From: Stygiobacter sp. RIFOXYC2_FULL_38_25
GTDB taxonomy: Bacteria; Bacteroidota; Ignavibacteria; Ignavibacteriales; Melioribacteraceae
NCBI GenBank assembly: GCA_001803165.1
Contig: MHAZ01000009.1
Span: 1 to 64,000, forward strand
Direction of reading: 5' to 3'
Length of the DNA: 64,000 nt
A program made the position numbers and the translations under genes. The notes under the pieces were generated by a model. That model did not search any database and was not told the origin of the DNA. It was given only the letters and a program-made list of their open reading frames with translations. This document shows, one piece after another, positions 36,978-44,805 of the stretch; within the stretch, counting starts at the first letter, position 1; every line of letters begins with the position of its first letter.

Positions 36978-37569
36978 ACATTACTTTAGTCATCGTTATT
37001 CGGATGATCTATATTTGTTTGTGAATTCATATGGCAAATTTCGGGAGTTGCTTGATACGGTATTGATTTCATTAGGTAAGGCAGATCAACAAAAAGCATT
37101 TCTTATAGAAAAGGAAACTATAAAGAGATTTGAAAATTATTCTCAGATCTTTGTATATAGTGCGTTGAAGCCGGAAATTAGATTAAAAATTGATTTTGTT
37201 AATGATATAGCTCAGCATTATGGCGGTTTTGAAACTAATCAACAACTTGGAATAATTGACGGTTGGCAAAACATCCTATCAAATAAACTTACGGCGCTTT
37301 TCCGGTTTGAACCAAAAGATATAGCTGATATTTGGATAATATCTTGTCATAAAAAATTTAATTGGAAATCAATAGTAAATGAAGCGAAGAGTAAAGAAGC
37401 GGGTGTTGAGCCAGATGTTATATTTAATATTCTTAAATCTTTTCCTATTTCTCAATTACAATTGATTAAATGGATTGTGAAGCCGGACTATGTTAAAATT
37501 GAAAATGATTTGAGCATTATAGCCGAAGATATTTTATATGGAAAAGAAAACTCTCTCACCAGCATTTAA
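36859..37569 (+). CDS. AbiEii-like nucleotidyltransferase, catalytic Asp replaced
   Basis: This is a 236-residue protein of the AbiEii/AbiGii family (type IV toxins and relatives). FFLTGGTALSRHYFSHRYSDD matches the nucleotidyltransferase GG...S and acidic motif, but the expected SDDLDLF reads SDDLYLF: Tyr52 (TAT) stands where the second metal-binding Asp (GAT) belongs, a one-base change. The rest, including LNKIDF-like RLKIDFVNDIAQ and LSNKLTALFRFEPKDIADIW, is well kept. The protein may be catalytically dead or a variant. It overlaps its upstream partner widely. Confidence 0.8.
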   Translation: MNTYERYYQESLYPLQDGVLNIIQKLNTPFFLTGGTALSRHYFSHRYSDDLYLFVNSYGKFRELLDTVLISLGKADQQKAFLIEKETIKRFENYSQIFVYSALKPEIRLKIDFVNDIAQHYGGFETNQQLGIIDGWQNILSNKLTALFRFEPKDIADIWIISCHKKFNWKSIVNEAKSKEAGVEPDVIFNILKSFPISQLQLIKWIVKPDYVKIENDLSIIAEDILYGKENSLTSI

Positions 37570-37706
37570 AAATATAATATTGTGAAGCACATTAAAAATT
37601 AAAGTTATACTTTCCCGGGCAGTAAAGAATCATGATTTTAGCTTCAGTCAAAATTCAATAACAATATGAACATCAATAAGTTCAATTATTAATTTATGAG
37701 GGTACA

Positions 37707-39050
37707 ATGAATCAAAAAGAACAATTGTTGCAAAAAATTGAAAGCAAAACCGCTGTAGTCGGTATTATAGGATTAGGTTACGTTGGGTTGCCATTAGCAT
37801 TGGAATATGCCAACAAAGGAATTAGCACAATTGGTTTTGATATTGACGAGAGAAAGATACCTATTTTGATGGAGGGGAGGAGTTACATTAAACACATTTC
37901 AGAAGACAGAATTAAGAAATCAGTGATAAGTAAAAAATTTGAGGCGACGAGTGATTTTTCAAAATTAACAGAATGCGATGCTATTATTATTTGTGTACCG
38001 ACTCCGCTTGATCATCATAGGGAACCGGATTTAAGCTTTATTGAAAACTCCGGGAAGATGGTAGCCAAGTATATTAGATCGGGTCAAATAATTACTTTGG
38101 AATCGTCAACGTATCCGGGAACAACTGAAGAGATTTTACTTCCGATGTTTGAAGGAGCGGGTGAAAAGGTACAAGGTACAAGATACAAGGTCGGAGTAGA
38201 TTTCTTTTTGGCTTTCAGTCCGGAGAGGGAAGATCCGAATAATCCAAATTATTCTACATCTACGATACCGAAAGTTGTTGGTGGTGTTACGTCGGCTTGT
38301 CTTGAAATCGCTTGCAAATTATATGATTTAGTTATAGTGAAGACCGTTCCGGTTTCTTCTCCAAGAGCTGCTGAAGCAACAAAGCTGTTAGAAAACATAT
38401 ACCGTTCAATAAACATTGCTCTGGTCAATGAATTGAAGATGGTTTTCGATAGAATGGATATTGATGTATGGGAAGTTATTGAAGCGGCAAAGACAAAGCC
38501 TTTTGGTTTTCAAGCATTTTATCCGGGTCCGGGCTTAGGCGGGCATTGTATTCCAATTGATCCGTTTTACCTAACTTGGAAAGCGCGTGAATATGATATC
38601 AATACTAAGTTCATTGAACTAGCCGGAGAGATAAATACTTACCAGCCATATTATGTAGTAGAAAAATCTTTGGAAGCGTTAAACGAAAAAGGCAAGACAA
38701 TAAACGGAAGTAGAGTTCTAATATTAGGTGCTTCTTATAAGAAAAATATTGACGATATGAGGGAATCGCCTTCACTTAAACTAATTGAAATATTTGAGAG
38801 TAAAGGTGCAACGGTAAATTATAGTGATACTTATGTTCCTAAACTGCCGCCGACACGGAAATACAACTACGAAAAGGAATCGGTTGAACTAACAAGTGAA
38901 AATATAAAAGGATATGATTTGATAGTGTTGTCTACCGATCATGATAATTTTGATTATAAGCTCATTGCGGAGAACGCAAAGATTATTGTGGATACGAGGA
39001 ATGCGTTTGAAAGGCATTCCATAAAGAAAGAGACGATTTTTAAAGCATAG
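37707..39050 (+). CDS. UDP-N-acetylglucosamine/UDP-sugar 6-dehydrogenase (WbpA-like)
   Basis: This is a 447-residue nucleotide-sugar dehydrogenase that oxidises a UDP-hexose (probably UDP-GlcNAc) to the uronic acid with two NAD. Motifs: VGIIGLGYVGLPLALEYANK (Rossmann), CVPTPLDHHREPDLSF, and the catalytic Cys in GPGLGGHCIPIDPFY, a form typical of the WbpA/WecC group. Between LPMFEG and VDFFLAFSPERED it has about 10 extra residues (EKVQGTRYKVG) from the simple repeat GGTACAAGGTACAAGATAC at 38168-38190. The uronic acid could feed the GT26 enzyme at 16843 or other transferases. Confidence 0.93.
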   Translation: MNQKEQLLQKIESKTAVVGIIGLGYVGLPLALEYANKGISTIGFDIDERKIPILMEGRSYIKHISEDRIKKSVISKKFEATSDFSKLTECDAIIICVPTPLDHHREPDLSFIENSGKMVAKYIRSGQIITLESSTYPGTTEEILLPMFEGAGEKVQGTRYKVGVDFFLAFSPEREDPNNPNYSTSTIPKVVGGVTSACLEIACKLYDLVIVKTVPVSSPRAAEATKLLENIYRSINIALVNELKMVFDRMDIDVWEVIEAAKTKPFGFQAFYPGPGLGGHCIPIDPFYLTWKAREYDINTKFIELAGEINTYQPYYVVEKSLEALNEKGKTINGSRVLILGASYKKNIDDMRESPSLKLIEIFESKGATVNYSDTYVPKLPPTRKYNYEKESVELTSENIKGYDLIVLSTDHDNFDYKLIAENAKIIVDTRNAFERHSIKKETIFKA

Positions 39051-39836
39051 CATGTTCAACTTTTCTTCTTCCCGCCAAAAGATGCGGGATAAACTCCGAA
39101 AAGGTTCCCCGCAATAATACTGCGGGACAGGCGACAGAAGGTTGTGTTTAAAAAGAATTTTGGAAATAACACTTTGTTACGTTATGAAAAATAAACTCCC
39201 CCGCAAAAAAACTGCGGGGTAAACTCCAGACAAGACTTAATGAATTCTTTGTTCTTTTCTTAATGTAAGAAAAGAACCAAAAGAAACTGCACTTAAAAAT
39301 AATTGCTAAATCTTCACTTCGTTCCGCGAAGGAAAAATAATTTCTTGTTCCTTTCTCTTGATAGAAAGGAACCGAAAGATCAAGGCTTAAAAAAATTTGC
39401 TAAGAATTTCGTTCATCGATGGCAGAAATTAAACTCCTCCGCTTTTTATTAATGAAAGAGAAAAGCGGAGTCAAACAGAAATTTCTGCTGATCATCGGAT
39501 TCACTCATTCTTTACACGCAAATTTTTTAATGCCGGAAAAAAGATGCAATAATTTTAAGGTAAGGAAAGATTTAAAGCACAGCAAGATTTTTAGCTACCG
39601 AAGAAAAAGATTATAAAAGCTTTCTGGTAGGAATGGGATTAAAGGAGAGAATGTTTTTAAAGCATAACATGGTCAACTTTTCTTCTTCCAGGGAAAAGAT
39701 CAGAGATAAACTCAGAAAAGTTGCCCCGCAAAAAGGTTGCAGTGTAAATAAAGTAATTAAGTATGTGATAGATGTGGGTGTTGCTAAACGAATTTGTTTA
39801 GAATAAATTACGCTGAAAGAAATAGTAATAAATTGA
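39051..39836 (+). other. Gene-free repeat-rich stretch
   Basis: Nearly 800 bases without a credible gene. The stretch contains several short inverted repeats: GCGGG/CCCGC units near 39070-39140, CTTTCTCTTGATAGAAAG at 39351-39368, and the long dispersed repeat detailed at 39397. Phrases such as GATAAACTCCGAAAAGGTT occur more than once. A 65-codon frame inside the dispersed repeat (39419) is not supported as a gene. Near the right end there may be a promoter for the gene at 39837. Confidence 0.6.
39397..39590 (+). repeat. Dispersed repeat, copy 1
   Basis: This roughly 190-base unit recurs at 51219-51390 with about 85-90% identity by eye. It begins TTTGCTAAGAATTTCGT, then ATGGCAGAAATTAAACTCC. 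It has nested inverted repeats: GCAGAAATT with AATTTCTGC, and CTCCGCTTTT with AAAAGCGGAG, so one strand folds into a long branched hairpin. It codes for nothing recognisable. It may be a non-autonomous mobile palindrome. Confidence 0.75.
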
Positions 39837-40343
39837 ATGAAAAAAACATTAGAAAAAATAAATGAACTTGTAAGTTTAGGTATCATCAAAAACTATGCAA
39901 TTGGTGGAGGAATGGGGCAATTCTATTATATAGAGGCTGGTACTACTTATGACCTAGACATTATGCTTCAATTAAATGTAGAAGTAGAATTGTTGGAACC
40001 GTTGAAAGAAATTTATGCTTGGGCTAAAAAAGAAAAATTTGAAGAAAATAAAGAGCATATATTAATAGAGGGTATTCCCGTTCAATTTTTACCTGCATAT
40101 AATGAATTGTTAAATGAAGCAATAGATAATGCAAATGAAGTTGAACTTTTCAGTATTAAAACAAGGATAATCCGTGCGGAATATTTAATGGCAATTATGC
40201 TTCAAACATATCGGTCTATTGATAAAACTAGATTGACAAAATTTTTCGAAGATGTAGACTATGATGTTCAACTTTTCAGTCAAATTCTGAACAAGTTTAA
40301 TTTGAAAGCGAAATTCGATGAATTCAAGGAGAAATATTTATGA
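39837..40343 (+). CDS. Nucleotidyltransferase of a two-gene (TA-like) module
   Basis: This is a 168-residue protein. NYAIGGGMGQFYYIEAG and TTYDLDIML give the GG...(S/T) and D-x-D motifs of the polymerase-beta-like nucleotidyltransferases found in type IV and MNT-type toxin-antitoxin pairs; unlike the neighbour at 36859, both Asp are present. ILIEGIPVQFLPAYNEL and RAEYLMAIMLQTYR are typical of this group. It overlaps the next small gene by four bases. The target is unknown. Confidence 0.75.
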   Translation: MKKTLEKINELVSLGIIKNYAIGGGMGQFYYIEAGTTYDLDIMLQLNVEVELLEPLKEIYAWAKKEKFEENKEHILIEGIPVQFLPAYNELLNEAIDNANEVELFSIKTRIIRAEYLMAIMLQTYRSIDKTRLTKFFEDVDYDVQLFSQILNKFNLKAKFDEFKEKYL

Positions 40344-40531
40344 GTGAAAATATTATCCTCAATTTAGAATCTTCAAAAAAAGCTTTTCATAAAGAACGTG
40401 CAGCGATCTCATATGAGGAAAAGTTTGCAATAGTAATTAAATTGCAAGAAATTGATATGGAAATTAGAGGCGCCAAGTACAAGGAGGAACAAAGTTATAA
40501 GCGAGTATGGAAGCTTAATGAAGTTGGTTAG
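40340..40531 (+). CDS. Small partner protein of the nucleotidyltransferase
   Basis: This is a 63-residue, highly charged, probably helical protein (KKAFHKERAAISYEEKFAIV). It has no recognised domain. It starts within the stop of the nucleotidyltransferase gene (ATGA overlap) and ends 95 bases before a terminator, so the two form an operon. Size and position are those of an antitoxin or a regulatory subunit; this is inference. Confidence 0.6.
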   Translation: MSENIILNLESSKKAFHKERAAISYEEKFAIVIKLQEIDMEIRGAKYKEEQSYKRVWKLNEVG

Positions 40532-40625
40532 TGATGGACAGTAATCCTCAGACTGCGGGCGAATGAGTATGAATAAGGCGTAAGATAGGGCCTAGGTTTC
40601 TTATAATAAACAAATAGGAATTGAT

Positions 40626-40658
40626 AAGCCGCTTAAAAAAAATTAAGCGGCTTTTTTG
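40626..40658 (+). terminator. Rho-independent terminator
   Basis: AAGCCGCTTAA, loop of six A, TTAAGCGGCTT, followed by a T-run. The eleven-pair perfect stem ends the nucleotidyltransferase operon. Confidence 0.85.
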
Positions 40659-40727
40659 ATTTTGGGGCATGAATATAAATTCAGAAATAGTAAAAGTACA
40701 ATAGAGTAAAAAAAACTTGAAAAAATA

Positions 40728-40760
40728 TTTGCTTTGAAGAGCATTTTATTTTTATCTTTG
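40728..40760 (+). promoter_or_regulatory. Bacteroidota-type promoter for the AbiEi-like gene
   Basis: The sequence TATCTTTG at 40753-40760 matches the Bacteroidota -7 box TAnnTTTG. TTTG occurs upstream at 40728 and at 40733, with spacers of 21 or 16 bases. The start codon at 40815 is about 50 bases downstream, giving a normal leader. Confidence 0.6.
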
Positions 40761-40814
40761 AACGACTGAGAGTGTGAGACAAGCAAATTGAATGGACGCT
40801 AAACTCGTAAACGT

Positions 40815-41840
40815 ATGAAATTAGAAGAAAAAATAATCACCGGAGCGCTTAAGAGGTTCTCAGAGTATACTAACCTTAATTGTCGTCTAGTTGAAGAAAC
40901 CGGCGATCAGAGGGTTGAAATTTTACAAGGTACTACGAATGTAAATAGCAAATCTATTATCCTCGATACAGTAGTAGTTCCACATATTACTTCTCAAAAC
41001 ATAGAATGGGCGCTTGCAAAGGTAAGGAACACTAATTCTGAAGTGATACTATTTACGAGATATTTAACCATTTCGTTATCTGAACTCTTACATCGGCAAA
41101 AAATCCAGTTTATGGATATAGCCGGAAATTGTTACATCAACACCGCCGGAATCCTCATATACATTAGCGGTAAAAAATTGGCTGCGCAAGATGACTATAG
41201 AGAAAAAACAAATCTGGCATTTAATGCGGCCGGGGCTGCTGTACTTTTTCTTTATTTATCAAATAGCCGTTTTGCTTCTTTACCAGTAAGGCGGGTCGCA
41301 AAGATTGCTAATGTCTCAAAAGCTACAGTAAGCTTGGTTAATAGAGGGCTTCTTCGATCAGAGTTTATTACAGAAGAAAAGACGATAATAAAGCGGCAGC
41401 AGCTTTTTGAACGCTGGCTTATCGCATTTAACGAACAACTCAAATCCAAACTATTTTTAGGGAAATACAGCTCTGATAATGAAAACTTCTGGAGAGATAT
41501 TAGGGCTGAAAATGAAATAATAAGCGGTGAAGCTGGCGCGGTAAACTACATTAATGGGCATAAATCATATTTAGGAATTATATACACAAATAACTCCGAT
41601 GCCCTAATTAAAAGTCATAAGCTATTCCCAGACGAGAACGGTGTAATCGAGATACGCCGTAAATTTTGGAATGATTCAGAGCAAGAGAATTTAGCTGTGG
41701 ATATACGGCTCTTAGTGTACGCTGATATTATGACTACAAGAAATAATCTTAGTAGGGAACAAAAAATGAACTTGAGAAATCTTGTGTTTTGTGATGGCAA
41801 GATATCAGATACGGTAAATGAATTTTTCTCCTCGATGTAG
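40815..41840 (+). CDS. AbiEi_2-like winged-helix regulator (module 1)
   Basis: This is a 341-residue protein with three parts. An N-terminal part (about 1-120) ends in HRQKIQFMDIAGNCYIN and ISGKKL, a block typical of the AbiEi_2 (type IV antitoxin regulator) family; a winged helix-turn-helix is around residues 155-185 (SLPVRRVAKIANVSKATVSL); a C-terminal part includes EIRRKFWNDSE and VDIRLLVYADIM. The protein at 48339 is a clear paralog with the same blocks in the same order. It is not next to an AbiEii toxin but precedes two small genes and a tyrosine recombinase, so its role may be regulation of a mobile element. Confidence 0.75.
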   Translation: MKLEEKIITGALKRFSEYTNLNCRLVEETGDQRVEILQGTTNVNSKSIILDTVVVPHITSQNIEWALAKVRNTNSEVILFTRYLTISLSELLHRQKIQFMDIAGNCYINTAGILIYISGKKLAAQDDYREKTNLAFNAAGAAVLFLYLSNSRFASLPVRRVAKIANVSKATVSLVNRGLLRSEFITEEKTIIKRQQLFERWLIAFNEQLKSKLFLGKYSSDNENFWRDIRAENEIISGEAGAVNYINGHKSYLGIIYTNNSDALIKSHKLFPDENGVIEIRRKFWNDSEQENLAVDIRLLVYADIMTTRNNLSREQKMNLRNLVFCDGKISDTVNEFFSSM

Positions 41841-42015
41841 TTAGAGGGAAATCAGCTACACAGTTGAAAAGACAAACAGTACCACATGTTGTCAGTTTTA
41901 AGAAATAGCGTTTATGCCGTAAAAGAAAGTTTGTAAATTGATACAGTAAGGCGCCTGTTTATCGGGCAAAGATAAAGATGGTTAGGTTAGAAATTATTTA
42001 CTATAGGAAGTCACG

Positions 42016-42306
42016 ATGGTAAGTTTATGTTATAAAGTAGGTCTGTCCACTGATAGATCTAACGAATTGAACAAAGACCAATCACCAATTGTAAGTTTTT
42101 CTATTGATAGTGAACCATTTCGAACTGTCTACTGGGTTTGTAGTAATTCCGCCTCATCAGTTATTCAATCCACATGGATAATTCCCAATGAAGATAGCAT
42201 GACTATAAATAATAAAATGTTTTATGTAGATCAGTATTGCAACACTATTTGTGGTTGCCCATTTTTTATTTGCCATATTGTATTTAATAGAAAAGGGACT
42301 GTATGA
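42016..42306 (+). CDS. Hypothetical small protein of recombinase module 1
   Basis: This is a 96-residue protein with a good ribosome binding site (AGGAAG at 42004-42009). No known domain is visible. The C-terminal half has five Cys (SVSSN-type region, then QYCNTICGCPFFICHI), which could bind a metal or be fortuitous. It overlaps the next gene by four bases, so it is likely translated. The 175 bases before it show nothing. Confidence 0.45.
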   Translation: MVSLCYKVGLSTDRSNELNKDQSPIVSFSIDSEPFRTVYWVCSNSASSVIQSTWIIPNEDSMTINNKMFYVDQYCNTICGCPFFICHIVFNRKGTV

Positions 42307-42608
42307 AAAACGTTATTTGTGGAAAGGATTATAGAATTAATTGGATTTCCAAATACTTCGGCGTTCCAGTAAAGGAATTACTAAAAGCAGTTGCAGATGG
42401 AAAACTAATAAGTACAGGAGGTATTGGCGAATTCAAATTTGTAACTGGCGAATCATTACTTGTCTACTTTGAAATGCGCAAAGAAGCTTTGAATAAAACA
42501 GAAGTTGAACCAGTCATCCCCCAAAAGTTTGATTTTTTTGAGAACTACAAGACAAATAGGCGTAAAGTAATTAACAACATCGTTAGAAGATGTGAAAGGA
42601 GAGGATAA
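42303..42608 (+). CDS. Putative excisionase-like DNA-binding protein
   Basis: This is a 101-residue basic protein. INWISKYFGVPVKELLKAVA followed by GKLISTGGIGEFKF looks like a helix-turn-helix with a wing, similar in layout to excisionase/MerR-like factors (a place-determining helix followed by a short beta hairpin). The C-terminus is strongly basic (YKTNRRKVINNIVRRCERR). It ends two bases before the recombinase start, the usual place for a directionality factor. The function is inferred. Confidence 0.5.
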   Translation: MKNVICGKDYRINWISKYFGVPVKELLKAVADGKLISTGGIGEFKFVTGESLLVYFEMRKEALNKTEVEPVIPQKFDFFENYKTNRRKVINNIVRRCERRG

Positions 42609-42609
42609 T

Positions 42610-43914
42610 ATGGCTTTTGCAAGACCTAGAGGTAAAAAGAAGATAGTTTCAATATACATGAAACTCCCGCATACTGGTAGAATGACGTCAAAGAGTACAA
42701 AATTGCTGGATATACCAGAGAATAAAGAGAAGATTGAGCAAATGTTACAAGTAGCTACTCAACAAGAAAAGGAAATAAAAATGAACATGAAAGGTCTTGG
42801 CTGTAGAAATTCAGTTGAAAGTTTGTTAGAACTTCACTTAGCGTCCAAAGCGCAATGTAAAGAAGGGACGAGAAGGAATTATCGTAAGACTTATGATAAG
42901 CTGGCTGAAAAGATTGATTTAACAAAGCCATGTGTTGATGAAATTAATGTAAAAAAAATGACAGATTGGATAAATGAAATATATTCTGAGCCTAAGTATT
43001 CTTATAACACAAAAGCATTACATGTAAGGAACATTTTCAATATAGTTGGATTTGCTAACAAGCATAAATTGATCCAAAATGTAGAACTAGATGACGCGCT
43101 ACGTCCTAAAAAATCCAAAGTTAAAGGAAGACCATTGACAATTGAAATGGTGCAAAAACTAATTTTCTATGCGGCTGAAAAAGGTGATGTACATGTTTTG
43201 GCATTCATAATATTGATGCTTCATCAAGGTAATCGCCCAATTGAAATTAGCGGGCTTACTGAGTTAAGAATAGACCTCGTTAACAAGACAATGCTAATTT
43301 CGTTTACTAAGGTTGATAAAGAGTATACGATTCCTATTCATCCCCTTTGCATTGATATGCTCAGTTACTTGATTAAAAGACAAAAACCTGGTGAACCATT
43401 ATTTCGCATCACAAAGGGAGCAACATTGGATATAATTAATAAGTACTTTGAAGAACTGGGATTTAGAAAGGAGGGATTCCGTGCTTATAACCTTAGACAT
43501 ACATTCATCAATGCAGCAAAAAAAGCTGAAGTAAGGAGTGACTCTATAGCTAAGTTACTTGGTCACACTGTCCAGAGTACTGCGAGCCAGCATTATTATG
43601 ATGAATCTTTGGCAGATACAGCGTCAGAGTTGGCAAAAATTTCATATCCAATTCCGAATTATTTTGAACTTATCAATGATATCCAAATGGCAAAAGAAGT
43701 CGATAAGATTTTCCGCGAGATTAAGGAAAAAGAATTTATGAAGAAATACCCGGATATCTGGAGGAAGTTAGAGCGTAGTAAAAAAGAAAATCTAAAGCCA
43801 CTAATAAGAAATTTGAATTTAGTAAATCATGCTCTTGAGAATGGTCATCTAGATAAATTTTCTTTAGAAAATATCTTTCATGAGTATTATAAAATAAATA
43901 AGGATATTATTTAA
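42610..43914 (+). CDS. Tyrosine recombinase/integrase (module 1)
   Basis: This is a tyrosine recombinase of 434 residues. ATG 42610 follows AAGGAGAGG; the frame is open six codons upstream. The N-terminal arm-binding region starts ARPRGKKKIVSIYMKLPHTG, the SAM-like core-binding part is at about 90-180, and the catalytic domain has HQGNRPIEISGL (Arg I), RAYNLRHTF (Tyr in place of the usual first His, then Arg II), LLGHT (His III) and HYYDES (nucleophile Tyr). All essential residues except the variable first His are present. It should catalyse integration or excision of an element here; no att site could be proved. Confidence 0.88.
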   Translation: MAFARPRGKKKIVSIYMKLPHTGRMTSKSTKLLDIPENKEKIEQMLQVATQQEKEIKMNMKGLGCRNSVESLLELHLASKAQCKEGTRRNYRKTYDKLAEKIDLTKPCVDEINVKKMTDWINEIYSEPKYSYNTKALHVRNIFNIVGFANKHKLIQNVELDDALRPKKSKVKGRPLTIEMVQKLIFYAAEKGDVHVLAFIILMLHQGNRPIEISGLTELRIDLVNKTMLISFTKVDKEYTIPIHPLCIDMLSYLIKRQKPGEPLFRITKGATLDIINKYFEELGFRKEGFRAYNLRHTFINAAKKAEVRSDSIAKLLGHTVQSTASQHYYDESLADTASELAKISYPIPNYFELINDIQMAKEVDKIFREIKEKEFMKKYPDIWRKLERSKKENLKPLIRNLNLVNHALENGHLDKFSLENIFHEYYKINKDII

Positions 43915-43935
43915 GGTTGGTCAGCTGAATAATAG

Positions 43936-44365
43936 ATCATTGGCGGAACGCGCTCGAAATATTATCATTAGGAAATCTGTTCTTCTGCTGCTACTGTGAT
44001 GAGGAAGATTTTCTTTGACATACCAAATTACTTTGAGATAATCGGTATGAAGAAAGAAGTCGATGAAGTAAAAAAAGTAATCAAGGATAACTGGCTGGAA
44101 TTAGCTAAAGAAATGTTTCCGGAAATATTCGGAAAACTTAAACCGGAAGACCTTCTTTAACTTCCTTTCAATTGCAGCATCCAAGCGGTGCTGCCATCTT
44201 CCTTCTAAAATGGTAGTCGTATTGTCGCAGCTGTTTATTTGTTGTTACAATAATTCTTCTGACAACTTTTTTCGCCAAAACATAACATGTACGAAACACT
44301 ATGTTGGTGACGGTGTTGATGTGCCCATAAAACTGTTTCGATTATTATATTTGAATACAGGGAGT
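43936..44365 (+). repeat. Recombinase-tail repeat, copy A
   Basis: This segment repeats, with divergence, at 46567-46935. It begins GGCGGAACGCGCTCGAAAT, contains the recombinase tail described at 43999, then a hairpin GCAGCATC/GGTGCTGC (44175-44195), and ends near GATTATTATATTTGAATACA. It is the degraded 3' part of a recombinase gene plus its downstream region. The two copies bracket the Fic gene. The strip from 44366 to the NTase remnant at 44555 holds no credible gene. Confidence 0.7.
43999..44160 (+). pseudogene. Tyrosine recombinase C-terminal fragment
   Basis: Fifty-three codons read MRKIFFDIPNYFEIIGMKK and end FPEIFGKLKPEDLL. They match in pattern the C-terminal tail of the intact recombinase just upstream (ISYPIPNYFELINDIQMAKE ... 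YPDIWRKLER), so this is the end of another recombinase of the same family. The catalytic domain is absent and the reading frame upstream is closed by a stop at 43997. It is part of repeat copy A. Confidence 0.65.
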
Positions 44366-44554
44366 GTTCTGTTCCTCGTATCCTGATCCAAAAGAGATGA
44401 GAAAAAATGTATTAAATTGCCTAATCAAGGGAGATCAATATCCGTATGAATCCTTTCTGAGGCAGCTTTCCATTGTCTTTAATGTCTATGTTTATTGTGA
44501 GGCCATGCAAGTTTTACTTGGTTTGAAATTTCAAACAGCTATTCCATTGCCCTC

Positions 44555-44752
44555 ATGCCTAACAGTTTCGATGGGGATATCTATCATCGTTGTGAAATCT
44601 TTTGTAGCCAACTGTTATAGGCTCAATCTTATAGCTGGCTTTTATAGTTGAAAGCCATAGAATGAGTGCATACTTATCAGTATTTTCATCAAAAATGGGG
44701 AGACTAACATTAGGTCAATATCACTTTCTTCAGTTGCAGTGCCGTTTGATCA
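44555..44752 (-). pseudogene. Decayed MNT-type nucleotidyltransferase
   Basis: On the minus strand the sequence reads SNGTATEESDIDLMLVSP, the nucleotidyltransferase GS...SDIDL motif. After a frameshift it continues IFDENTDKYALILWLSTIK and YKIEPITVGYKRFHNDDRYP, and after another shift ETVRHEGNGIAV, the usual end of this domain. At least two frameshifts and no start make it a pseudogene. It lies downstream of the Fic gene on the same strand. Confidence 0.6.
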
Positions 44753-44805
44753 AGGTCAATTAAAATTGTCGTCAAGCGGTCATTCCAGATGTCGCTAATC
44801 ACACG

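Noticed and set aside
39419-39616. A 65-codon plus-strand frame
   Set aside because: It lies within the dispersed repeat and owes its openness to the inverted repeats; the second copy does not keep the frame in a way that suggests a protein.
44364-44651. A 95-codon plus-strand frame after repeat copy A
   Set aside because: It is largely antisense to a decayed nucleotidyltransferase on the minus strand and has no domain.
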